Of a DNA stretch of 64,000 bases, positions 1 through 19,100 are shown one piece after another (within the stretch, counting starts at the first letter, position 1; every line of letters starts with the position of its first letter). Below the pieces are notes generated by a model that saw nothing but the letters and a program-made list of their open reading frames with translations, was not told the DNA's origin and made no database searches. The position numbers were made by a program, and so were the translations under genes. The stretch spans positions 79,059-143,058 of the forward strand of contig QLIY01000367.1 of assembly GCA_003260075.1 (NCBI GenBank), written 5' to 3'. Source of the stretch: Phallusia mammillata. Taxonomy: Eukaryota > Chordata > Ascidiacea > Phlebobranchia > Ascidiidae.

Positions 1-257
1 TTGGGTTTGGGTTACTTGGCTAATCGAGGTATTGTTTCATGCTCATGAGATTTTCTATCAACTGTATAAGTTTCGCTCTTGTACATAAAATCGATATAGA
101 ATTACAGACTTGGCTTGTGCAATGACAGGGATTTAATGAAGCAGAATTTTGTGATTGAAATTGCACGCAGTGGTCACTGGTTACGTATACGTACAAAAGT
201 TGAGTTGAGTTTATTTTGCTTGGTAATGGAAACATAGCGACACAATTGAACTGAAAC

Positions 258-267
258 GGGGGGGGGG
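258..267. other. 10-G spacer between overlapping copies
   Basis: Copies 117-257 and 268-403 are near-identical (acttgtgcaatga.agggatt ... ttgaactgaaac). Confidence 0.8.
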
Positions 268-689
268 ACTTGTGCAATGATAGGGATTTAATGAAGCAGA
301 ATTTTGTGATTGAAATGCCGCGCAGTGGTTACGTACGTACAAAAGTTGAGTTGAATTTATTTTGCTTGGTAATGGAAACATAGCGACACAATTGAACTGA
401 AACAATTACCAAGCTGGAAGAGCCGCAGAATGTTGAGACGTTATGAACGATATAAAAGGTGAAAAATACAATTGGTGGATAATGGCTGAACAATCTACAG
501 CTATAGCGTGTTATGAGGCGCTATGTGACGTGAGCTGACTAAAAGAAGTTACCGTTATTTACGGTCAGTAAGTGCTATAGCTAAGTTCATCCTGAACTGA
601 AAAACACACTGAAAGCAGATAAATGAAAAAGTTATATAAGGGATTAACGAGGCTGTGGGTAAATAGAGAAGCCCAGCAAATTGGTTCGG

Positions 690-1530
690 GTTCGTTTTTT
701 CGAGTTTATGAGGCGAAGTCTGTGATGTGACCGCGTTGCGATTGATTCGTTGTTGTCCTTTCGTGAGGTTTTACGCAGGAAACGGTTAAACCCGCAACAG
801 ATCGGAGCAATTTACATCAAGGTAGCTAACACGAATCGCTTAAAAACAGATTTGAGAAAAACGGGTTCTGGCTTCTTGCCGCTGTTACATAGTTTCTAAT
901 GTAAACTGGTTAAAACGGTAGATTCATCAAGTTTGTTGTTTTTCTAAAATGATTTTTGCCTCATTTTTAAAATAAACGTTACTTTTTTGAAATTGGAAGA
1001 TCGCAGTACGCTCGGTAACTCGGTGAAATTCGTGTCAATTTTATAAAGTTTTTGAATCAACACTAGTAAAGAATGGTTTCCGAAACGGTTTTGAAGTCGT
1101 TTTTTGTTGTAAGAAACAGTTGAACTCGTAACAAAACGGAACAGTTTATGTAAAGATAGTTAACACGACCCAACGAACAAGAACAGATGTGAGAAACCGC
1201 GTTCCGGCTTCTGGACGCTGTTACGTAATTTCTAATGTAAACAGGCTGAGAAGTTTTTTTGCAAAAATATTTTGGTTTTGGAAAATGAATTTTATCTCGC
1301 TTTTCGATATTTATATGACTTAGTAGACTTATCGGGGGGGGGGAGATTTGAGAAAACGCGTTCTGGCTTCTGGACGCTGCTACGTAATTTCTAATGTAAA
1401 CAGGCTGAGAAGTTTTTGTGGAAATTTGCAAAACTAATTGAGAAGGTTTTTTGCAAAAATATTTTGGTTTTGGAAATTGAATTTTATCTCGCTTTTCGAT
1501 ATTTATATGACTTAGTAGACTTATCTTATT
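690..1530. repeat. Diverged tandem repeat, unit about 380 bp
   Basis: Phrases such as gttctggcttcttgccgctg, then tttctaatgtaaac, occur at about 860-905, 1200-1245 and 1365-1405. Preceding blocks (aacggtt.., gtaacaaaacgg/gcaacagatcgg, gatagttaacacga) are shared between 760-840 and 1085-1180. The third copy is the haplotype-like repeat after the 1334 G run. The first two are older and more diverged. Confidence 0.6.
1334..1343. other. 10-G spacer between overlapping copies
   Basis: Copies 1184-1333 and 1345-1524. The second has a short extra stretch near 1420-1440. Confidence 0.8.
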
Positions 1531-2584
1531 TTATGTAACCGATTCGGTATGACGCATTTAATGGGCGTGGCGTATATTGTGATTGATGTAACCGAAATCG
1601 GAAAATTATGACACTCTGGGTTAGAGGCGTAGAGTTGATGTCAAATTAAGTTTTTTGATAAAAACTGGAAGTGCAGTTTCCAAAGCGTTTTTGAAGTCCA
1701 ATGTTGTTGTTAGACGCAATCTCAACGCAACGCCCGTCTTTCCTTTACTTCTGAGTTAAGAGCTAACCGCAGTTCGATATTTTNTTGTTTACCATAAATC
1801 CGCAAAAACACGCATGTGGGGACCCATTAGTTTTTGTTTACAAAAACAATCATATGTGTAGATCAAATGATATGTATAGTAAATTGGTAAATATCGTATA
1901 GAATATATAAAATGGAAGTATATCAGAAAGCCACCATTCTAGTTTCGATTTTATTTTGTGCCCTAAAACGACTTTCAGAGTATGAAGAAAAATGTTTAAT
2001 CTTTTCGGAAAAATGTTTTTTACAATTCTACTCAAACATCGATGAAATTTTGTTTACACAAGAGTTTGTTCGTCACCTCAAATCGAAGATTTCAAATTTG
2101 TTTTCGGTTTCTGTTTCAGTTCCGTTTTCGGTTTATTTCAAGAAACCGTAGGTTTGTCAAGGCAGTGGCTTATTACCCTGGCGCGCGTTAACATTTTTAG
2201 ATGTTTGTGACAGTTGAATTAATGTTAAACAACATTTAGAAAACGGACAGATTTGTGTAGCCTGTTGATTTTGCATTCTTTACATCTTTAAATAATATTC
2301 AGCAATAAAACAGTAAACCAAATAAAGTAAATAAACGATAAAATCCACAGTTAAACAAAACCGGTCAGTTTTAGGTGAAGGCCTTCACTGAAGGGGTATT
2401 TATTTCGCTTAAATGGCATCATCACTTCCTTATTTAAATAGATGAATATACTGGGCAATGTAATAGTTTAAAATTTAAATCTTACAAAAAACGACATTGG
2501 AATATAAACTCGAAAATCGTTTGGCGTGTCCTACAATATCACGGGTTGTAGTCCAGGTCAGAACCACCATCTTGGCCTGTAGAG

Positions 2585-2787
2585 CAGTGGTCGACAACCG
2601 CCGGGCAAGGAGTTCGTTACCGGGCCGTATACTTTTTCAGATTAAATGCCATAAAACATTTTGCCCATGCATCCCGGGGATGATGAACTAATTTATACGT
2701 TTTCTAATTATTTTTATTTTCGGCTCACGATAAAATTTCAGTTTCAAAACCGGTCCCGATCAGTACAAAAATGGTTGCCGGCCCCTG
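2585..2787. mobile_element. hAT-type non-autonomous element
   Basis: Left terminus CAGTGGTCGACAACC; right terminus reads CAGGGGCCGGCAACC on the other strand. No coding sequence. An 8-bp target duplication is not obvious (ctgtagag and gctcatac), so this copy may be old or rearranged. Confidence 0.55.
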
Positions 2788-3039
2788 GCTCATACAGTAT
2801 ACAGTGCGGTTCATGAGTTCAAATACCCTATGTCCTTCATCTAACGCGGACCAACTTTAATTGCGAACGAAGCTTCCAACTCTTCGACTTTACGAGCCCA
2901 GCTGTTTGGCAAGCGATGTAATAATGATGTCACTGCACAGGTCACATGAACTGGACGAGTGTTTTGAAATCGTTGAGCTGTGATCTGAGGTTTGTAGGGT
3001 TCTTGGAGCAACCTCAACATAGCTTTGGTTGCAATGCTT

Positions 3040-3062
3040 GGGGGGGGGGGGGGGGGGGGGGG
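3040..3062. other. 23-G run, flanks unrelated
   Basis: No repeat of the flanks was seen. The right flank starts within a low-copy repeat (acatttgccaaaagagctct) also present at 27895. Confidence 0.65.
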
Positions 3063-3306
3063 CCCAACGTCGGAATAAATTTACATTTGCCAAAAGAGCT
3101 CTATAAACTTGATGTCTCCAACTTATTTAAGATCGAATGGCAATTTGCAATTCGCATGTTTACAATAAAACGGTAAAACCAATTCACGATAAAAATTGGT
3201 TAAAACAGAATTAGGCTAGTTAGTTTCAGGTCAAGGAATATATGTTCTGCACAAATGCTGTGTTATTTTGACATGTTTGCAATTATTTTCGAAGCTTTCT
3301 CGACAA

Positions 3307-3320
3307 GGGGGGGGGGGGGG
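3307..3320. other. 14-G run between overlapping copies
   Basis: Copies 3270-3306 and 3350-3388 (ttttgacatgtttgcaatta ... ctcgacaag). Natural G residues at the end of the copies explain a length above 10. Confidence 0.7.
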
Positions 3321-4284
3321 TTATTTGTTAGTTATTTGGTCAAGTTATTTTGACATGTTTGCAATTATTTTCGAAGCTTTCTCGACAAGGGAAGACGATT
3401 GGTCTTTTGCGGAGATTATTACCGTCTTGCTCGAAATCTTAACTGTATGTTGTTACAGTTAAAGATGTTAAAAAGTCGAATTTCACCACACGAGGGACAT
3501 TAGAATGATTAGAAGATTCGTTTTGATGTGGCCGAAATGTCGAGAAACGCTAAAATTGCTGATCTTTCCCAATGGTTTCAACCTGGCACCAACAAACAAG
3601 TTTTCTAAAAATAAAATCCATATTTTATGAACTTATAGTGTGTGAAATACAATTTGTAAGCATTTATTTGAGCGGTCGTCCACGTTTAACATTTTATAAA
3701 ACTCTAGTTTCATGTTTTTTTGTAATTCCATAATGGACTTTGCACCACGGAGTCTGCCTCCTCAAAAACAAACAAAAAAACTCTTTTGATCTGCGCGTTT
3801 TTTCGAAGACTTGTCGTCGAATACTTGTTTATAACCTCTCATAAATTTGGTTTGTTGTTGTCATTTTGAGCTAAGCGCATTCGTGCGTGTGTTGTTTTGA
3901 CCTCGCAAAGATCTTCTCCTCCTGTTTGTAGAAAGCGTTCAATTTATCACCGCGATTTATTGGAAGGGCAAACCTCGTAGACATATTTGTTCCGTCAACA
4001 AGGTTTTACCGTTCCCCAAATTTGTTGAGGTCAGCAAAAATGATTTCTACTAGGAATGATTTTGTTTCTGTGTGCGAAGCAACAAAACCTTCAAGCAAAA
4101 ATGGGGCCTTTATTGTTCAACCAACGAAACGCAATTCAGCAAATGTGTAAAATAGCGTAATGGAAAATGATAAAATCTATGTAGCCCACTGAAGAGAAAT
4201 TATATGTAGCCCACTGGATCACATATTTAAACAGGTCGTAGCAACAGTGGTTGTCGAATAGTGTGTAATCAATGTAAACTATAG

Positions 4285-4443
4285 TACGCCGGGTCTATTG
4301 AAGGCGTTGTACCGAATCAGTCGGTCTTCCAAGCATTCCCATACGGCAAGGCACAGCTTGGAAAAATCTATAAGGTCGTGATCGCTGGTCTGCATCGACG
4401 CTTCAGGGCTGATGCCAGTATGAATATATTCATCTTAGCTGAA
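4285..4443. repeat. Interspersed repeat family R1
   Basis: Shares caagcattcccatacggcaa, ggcacag and cttcagggctga with a copy at 21244-21412, and in inverse orientation with 20289-20368 and 25690-25775. A short piece lies near 51195-51255. Length is about 160 bp, with no coding content. Its class (SINE-like or MITE) is not determined. Confidence 0.6.
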
Positions 4444-4584
4444 CGTTAACTGCAAGCAACTATTATGTGAACAACAAGTTTTTTTACAAATCTAACCTCG
4501 TTTCTTTGGCACGACAGACGCGGTACGTTTAAGCTAAAAACCTGAAATGAAGTTGCAAATTGACGGAGTACTTAGCAGAACAAA

Positions 4585-12650
<8,066 letters not shown>

Positions 12651-13339
12651 CGGTCACGTGTTCAGTTCGGCAGTCGTTACTTCGTTTCGTGTTGTTGCAT
12701 TTTTTGTCGCAGTTTATACATAATTTATTTATTATTACACATTGAATATCGCCCGCGCGTTCTCTCGTCCTGTGAGAGCGCCGCATCTCCCCGACAAGTC
12801 TTTTTACCTTCGTTTTCTTCTTTGCCTTTTTCTTCGCACACAAGGTGGTTCCCCTAACAAAGCGACTACAAATGGTCGAGGTTGTTCTTTGTTCATTTTC
12901 CCGCGGGATTTCGTTGAACTTTGCGCTGAAACCAGCAGGGACAGTGGAAAGTTTTCGAATTGGTTCGTAAACATGAAGAGAAATGGGCAGGAGTCATTAT
13001 CAAGCTTGCGAGGCGAGAAATTGACAAGTTTACTAGTAGGTTTGAACGAAGTACCCCATAGGAACGGATCGCAACACTTTTTGTATAGGTATTGTTGAAA
13101 ATGAGGTATCGAGTCAATACTGATTGCTGAACACAAACATATAAAGCTGTCGGTCAAAAATATAACTCCAGAAAATATTTACACAGTTAAACATGATTTT
13201 TTGGGTGATTAGGTGATTCTATTCAAATACTATTTCATAATCGCTACAAAACTTGCGCACCAATGTTTACCAATCCGAATAAGCAACCTGGTGGACGAAA
13301 GTGTTATTGCTCGACTGACGACCAAACACATTCTAAACC

Positions 13340-13405
13340 AGGGGTGGGCAACCTGCGGCCCTTCTTTAAAGGTTGTGCGGCCCGCAGAGACGCTTGGATT
13401 TCAAA
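13340..13405. mobile_element. hAT-like left terminus
   Basis: CAGGGGTGGGCAACCTGCGG followed by cggcccgc, a pattern common at hAT-derived ends. No matching right end was found, so this is probably a truncated copy. Confidence 0.4.
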
Positions 13406-15239
13406 AGTACTGGCAAACAAGTCCAATTAAAATTGGGACCCGAACCCGAATTTAAAAGTCCGAAACCCAACTAGAACGTTTAATTGAAAAAAAAAAAGAT
13501 TTAGACCCGAAAGTTGGTTAAATTCCGGGTGTAAAGTGATACCCGAATCAAACCCGAACCCGAAAAATCCGACCCTACATCACTGTGATGTCCCCAATTA
13601 ACGCTCCTTGATTTTTAGCGCCTTTTGGGTTGAAAAAGACCAGTGAAATTGGGCATAAACGCTTGTGAAAAGCGACGGCAGTTTGAATTAAGAGTAAACT
13701 ATTAGGCATGTATGTAAACACAAAGTGCATGTAGCGAAAAATTATCAAACAAAAAGTGGAGACAAAACGCCTGGAAAAATAGCCTTTATGAGTGTCGGAA
13801 ATCGATGCCGAAAAGCCGAACTTGGTTGAATAAACACTCCCGAAGCTTCAATCCTTCGTTGGTCACTTCGATTGCCATGCAGTAGCCTAGGCTACTTTCT
13901 CTCAGTCTATTTAACTCGAAAAACAGGCGATAGCTAACTGCAGCTGTTAATTAACTCACTTAATTCGAATGTTTTGAGATGTTGTTTTGTCCCAGTTCTA
14001 AACATGGAACACAACATCACACGGCCTAATTTTTCCGTCGTCATGTTGTGCGTTGGCTCAATCTAGCGGCAATGAATTTTAAGCGCAGTTGTCCAAACTT
14101 TTTGTGAAGTTAAACTCCTATTAGCTATTCTTCTAATAAGCAAATCTAAACAAATTATAAGCACTTAGTTCAAATTCCTTTGAGGTCTTTTTTACAAATC
14201 TATTTTGGCAAAAATATTTTGCTTATTTTTTTATGTTTCCGGTCGTTGCGAGTTGCTTTTTTTCTTTTTCTTTCACTTCGAGAGAACTTGGCTCATTCAC
14301 AATTTTACAATTTGTCCGTGTCGATTTTTTTTGGGAAAAATGTTTGCTTACAAACAAATTGATTTTATGCGAGAAAGGGTAGTGCAGACATGTCAGTTTT
14401 ACACCTTTATGATTTTGTTTGTATTATTTAGAACAAAAGTTGTAAAGAAACATGTTTCGTGCAAATATATAATGTTTAAAGAGAAAAAAAACGTGCTAAA
14501 GAAGAGGCTGTAAAAATGCATGCACTATTTTATGTAATGATAAAAATATAGATTTACAGAACTCTTGTATTGTTGCTGCCATCAAAATGTGGTTTATTTT
14601 TTTGAGTTGTAAAGTGAATTCTACAATTTATAGACTTAGCAACTTGTCAAAGCTTTAATAGGACATTTAAATACACACATTTAAATTTCAAATGTTGAAT
14701 TATGCAAAGTTTAAATTTACTTGATTTTAAGAAAAAATTGCAGCTTGAAGTAGGAAATGGTACTACATTTCAGTGATTTTACCTTGCACTACAGTTGTTG
14801 CATTGATGTTTATAGTTAATTTTTTCGTGTTGCTGTCGCATATTTTGTAATTTGTGATTTTTCTAGCATGATCAGGATTTATTTTTATGATACCAGTTAG
14901 TATTTAGAGCTGTCAGCAGGGTATTGACTTTCCTTTTTTCTTTTTTCAGTTTACAAATTAGGATTTTAGGTTAATGTGTGGTTGGTTCATGTTTTGTCAT
15001 TTGTGATATTATTCACTACATATGTTTTAACCTAGTTTTAAACTCATGGTTATCTTTCTACCACCACAATCTTCGATTGCTGAAGTAAATAGACAATATT
15101 ATAGCTTTTTTAGTAGCCCTCAACAATGCTTACTCTTGATGCTTGTTGCTGACTATAACAAACAAAATTGAATACTTAACAATAAAATTGAAACATGTTT
15201 GCATTCAAGTTTGTTTTATTTACCCTTTTTCATCGTTTT

Positions 15240-15319
15240 GGGCAAGGGGATTTTTGTTTCATTGTCACTTTTTTCAAGCAGAAATGTTTTTGGTACTAAA
15301 CATGAACTGAAATGTAAAA
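15240..15319 (+). promoter_or_regulatory. 3' splice site just upstream of RASA1 ATG
   Basis: A long pyrimidine-rich stretch ends in caagcag at 15281, 38 nt before the start codon. It is either the end of a 5'UTR intron or a spliced-leader trans-splicing acceptor. Ascidians are known to trans-splice a short leader onto many mRNAs. The sequence alone cannot separate these. Confidence 0.4.
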
Positions 15320-16112
15320 ATGAATCCGTATGACGAAGTACCAAGATTGGATGTGATGCCTGGGTCATATCATCAGGTACAAAATGCTGTATATATATTT
15401 TATTGTTGGCAATTCATTAAAAACAACTGTACCTAAAACTAATTTGTAACAAAAAATTGCTGCCTAAATTTTTTTCTCATTTTACTTAATACGTTTTATT
15501 TTTTAAAGATTGTGTAGTTTTGTTTGATTGAAATATTTGTCTTGCAAAAAAATGCCAGTTGTGAAAAAACTATTTACATAATTTACATGCAGTTAGTTGG
15601 TCTGATGATTTTTAAAAAGTTGCATTCAATCTAGTGTGTGGAGGTTATCGATTTAGTGTGTCGTTACGCACAACTTCCTGTTGTGAAGTTTTAGAATCGA
15701 GCAATTTCCTCTGTATTTATACACTAACTGCTTTCAGTTCCCGACTTATTCAAAATAATTGATCATGTTACTGTGTTAGAAACTTTGTGTGGCAGCTAAA
15801 TAGGGTGAATTATGAATGTATATTAGGCCAATACAAAACATGAACCTAAAATTGTAACATTTGTACCAATAAGTTGATTGTTTTTTTATGTTTTTTTCGT
15901 GTTTGTTCAAATACATTTTTTCCATAATATGATTTATTAAAAATGGCTTTTTTATTTCAGCAATATCAGGGCAATGTTTCACAGTTTGATGATCCATCAT
16001 ATGAACACACATATGAGCATGATATTCATGAGGATGAACTTGTTGCCATGATGGGGGGTGATCATGAGTACTCACTAGATGGAGAATATCTAGACACGCC
16101 TCCTCAACAATG
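15320..16112 (+). CDS. Rasa1: RASA1 exons 1-2: short acidic, Tyr-rich N-terminus
   Basis: The first 70 residues begin MNPYDEVPRLDVMPGSYHQ and continue with repeated Asp/Glu/His/Tyr and no recognisable domain. Vertebrate RASA1 has a longer Gly/Pro-rich leader here, so this segment is lineage-specific. The ATG at 15320 is the first in frame. About 40 nt upstream a strong 3' splice site (pyrimidine run ending ...caagcag at 15281) marks either a 5'UTR intron or a spliced-leader acceptor. Confidence 0.8.
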
Positions 16113-19100
16113 GTAATTAGTCTGTGACGAGGCTCAATTATGATTTAATAATTGCCAGCAAGACTTCCTTGCCAGCTGGCATTCTCATTTCAATTTCTGT
16201 TTGATGTTTTGAACATTAGTTACTAATTTTGGAAATCAGAGCCAAAAAGTTGATGTTTCGACATAAAGTGTGATTTGTAAATATGCCATGTTTCCTTATG
16301 CTTTGCGAATAGCTTTAAGCCATTTTTTGCAACATACAACTTAAATTTATGCCCCCAAAATATGTGTTTTGGGATTGTTAAGATTTCAAAACATGTTTCA
16401 AAAACAATATACAAGTATAAACTCTCTCAATCCAAACACAAATCAAAACATATTGTTTTTATATGTGCACTTTATACAAACAAATAAACTTTAGGAAAAG
16501 TTGTTGTTTTATACTGGTGCTGTTTTGGTTACGACGTTTTAAATATTTCCTATTTTAACTAGCAAGTGTTTGATTGGCAAATTATAAAATTTCGAGCATT
16601 TGTTTGATTTAAAGGCAACATGTGGAGCAAAAAACATAGTAACAAACACATTTTTCTCACCACTATAGCTGGTATCATGGTCGCTTGGATCGCCGGATAG
16701 CTGAGGAAAGGTTGAGTGAAACTGGATTACCCGGCTGTTATCTTGTCCGTGAAAGTGAAAGAAAATCGGGATCATATGTTTTGTCATTCTTCAGCGAAAA
16801 ATGTGGACCAACCCATTTCAGGTAAATATACTTACCAAATTGCACTGTTTAGCAAACAATATGCCAATTTTGTAGTTGCTGGACATACACTGTATTGTCT
16901 TCTCAACATATTTTTGCTAAAACTTTTAGTGTAGACAGATTAGTCTGTGTATTTCCTATTACAATCCACTGCAGATTGTTTTTGCCCAAAAACCAGTCCT
17001 GAACAGGAAATAAGTTACAATATAAAATGACAAAAAATAAAAATAAATACAAAATGTTCACATTCAATTTAAATAAAACAAGCTATTATTCATCTGTGCA
17101 CTGCAAATCTATTTTTTCATTAAAATAAACTTTTTGTTTTAACCACTTAAATTTAGTACATTTTTTGCCAGAATAATATCAGTTTGTGGTGACTTCTACA
17201 TCGGTGGACGACAGTTTGATTCCCTGGAAAATCTGGTTTCTTACTACACATATCGGTCGTGTTTATTGGAGGTAACAATACTTTACTGCTTACATGGTTT
17301 CGATTACTCACTACCCTTTTACTATGAGTTACAGCTATTTATAACCCCCTTGAAAGGATGTGGTATCACACCAAATGTTTTATTACTTGCAAAATGTGTT
17401 AAAATATTTAAGTAACAAAACCCATTCATGACAACTTTTTCACATTTTCAAAAATTGCTACACAGTATGCAACCTATTTTTTTACTTTTCCCCCAGCATT
17501 CAGTGTTTTATGTGGGCGTAAAAGTTACTTTATGTTGTAAGTGTAACAGAGTTTATCACATGTTTCTATGATAGAAAATTGAAACAGCTTAATATTTATT
17601 TCTCAGGGTGAAGTCCTTGTCGATCCTGTTCCTCCTCCTGAACCGGTGGACGACAGGAGAAGAGTTCAAGCGATTCTTCCTTATCAGAAAATACCTGATG
17701 CGGATAATGATGAATTGTCGTAAGTTAAATTTCTTGGTGTTTTGATTTAATCAGACATGTCCTATGTATGAGGTCCATGCGATGTAGATATTGTTGATTT
17801 TGTTGCTTAGTAATGTATTTAAACAGATTTTATTAGGACTGTATATTGTAATGCTGCTTACACTGCTCTCTAAGTATTGCATTGGGATACATACTGAAAA
17901 TGCGTGAATCTCAACCCTGGCACTGAACCCAACATTTCCTGTCATTGGTTTCACTAAAATAACCCTGAACTGGTAAATAAACACATATTATCACACACTT
18001 CCTCTTTCATTGTATACATACTGGTGGTAATTTAGGATATTGCTGGTGCAGTTTTGTAACACTCTTATTTTGTTTCCTCACATCACAGTGTACAATTTTA
18101 TGATTTTATTGTGTCTTGCAGGTTCGAGAAGGATGATATTTTTATTGTCCACAACGAGATGGAGGGAGAATGGATGTGGGTCACTTCACTTCGAACCAAT
18201 GAAAGTGGTTGCCTCTTTAAAGGTTTGTAAAAAAGTCCCTTAGCATCTGTTATGGAAATTTCACTAATGTGTGGAACCTGTTAAGTGCAAACATGTTTTC
18301 AGTATGATTAAAGAAACTATTTTTGTTCTGACTCCTACACAAATAATCTATTATCATGTTTATCATGTTGATGGTATACAGCAGTGGTTCTCAAACTTGG
18401 GTTTCGGGGCCTCATGCGGCTCCCAACTACTTATTTTGCGGCTCGCACCAGACCTCAGAAAACCACCAAACATTGCTATTTTAGCTTTCAAAGTAATAAT
18501 CTTTAGTGATTTTCTAAATGTTTCGTTTTTTTGTGGCTCCCTACACACTTAAAAAATAACATTTGGCCCCGACAATAAAAAAGTTTGAGAACCACTGGTA
18601 TACAGCATAAACATTTCAGATTCAAGAGAAATAGTTCACCCTATTTGCTTACTTTTTAGACTCCACTGTTATTGTATATTTTGCAAATTCAGGTCTTGTC
18701 CGGGAAGTCGGCCATAATGTGGATCCACATGAAGGGAAGGAATGGTTTCATGCAAATATAAGCAAGGACCAAGCTTACAGCCTGCTATCTGCTGGTGAGC
18801 TTAAGACTTAGCCGTGTCGCTGAGTTTCTTAACCTGTTTGTTCTTACCCAAAGATTAAGCCTAAATTATTAGTTGTGGTGACCCATTTTTTTTTTTCATA
18901 CAACTCTTTTTGAAATAGAAGTTATGCAAAGTCACAGAACTTTTTTTCAATCAGCAACTTCTCACTGCAAGAATTTGTAAAACAGAACTGGCAAATGAAT
19001 ATGCAATAAAGTACAGTACTTAGTTTTCAATTAGCTATGTGAACTACTGTAATGGGCCTACCGAAATGATACAGTGGCCCTGGGGTTAGGAAGCACAAAC

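Larger units (their letters stand above)
1..4584. other. Intergenic/upstream region, no gene recognised
   Basis: AT-rich with short, non-conserved ORFs only. It holds the diverged repeat unit at 690-1530, a hAT-type element at 2585-2787, part of an interspersed family at 4285-4443, four G runs (258-267, 1334-1343, 3040-3062, 3307-3320) and one N at 1784. The stretch 4440-4584 may contain the promoter or 5'UTR of the downstream gene. A possible acceptor (cacgacag) lies near 4517. Confidence 0.7.
12651..15319. other. 3'UTR and intergenic region between RNF43/ZNRF3 and RASA1
   Basis: Begins with the 3'UTR of the upstream gene. The first AATAAA on the plus strand that I noted is at 13829-13834. 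A 118-codon ORF at 12742-13098 resembles nothing I know and is probably chance. A hAT-like left end (CAGGGGTGGGCAACC) starts at 13340. The rest is AT-rich sequence without a recognisable feature. Confidence 0.6.

Noticed and set aside
1912..2151. 79-codon ORF
   Set aside because: AT-rich, no recognisable motif, no splice or promoter context.
12742..13098. 118-codon ORF after RNF43/ZNRF3
   Set aside because: Lies in the probable 3'UTR, lacks splice-site context and resembles nothing recognised. An opposite-strand ORF of equal length overlaps it.
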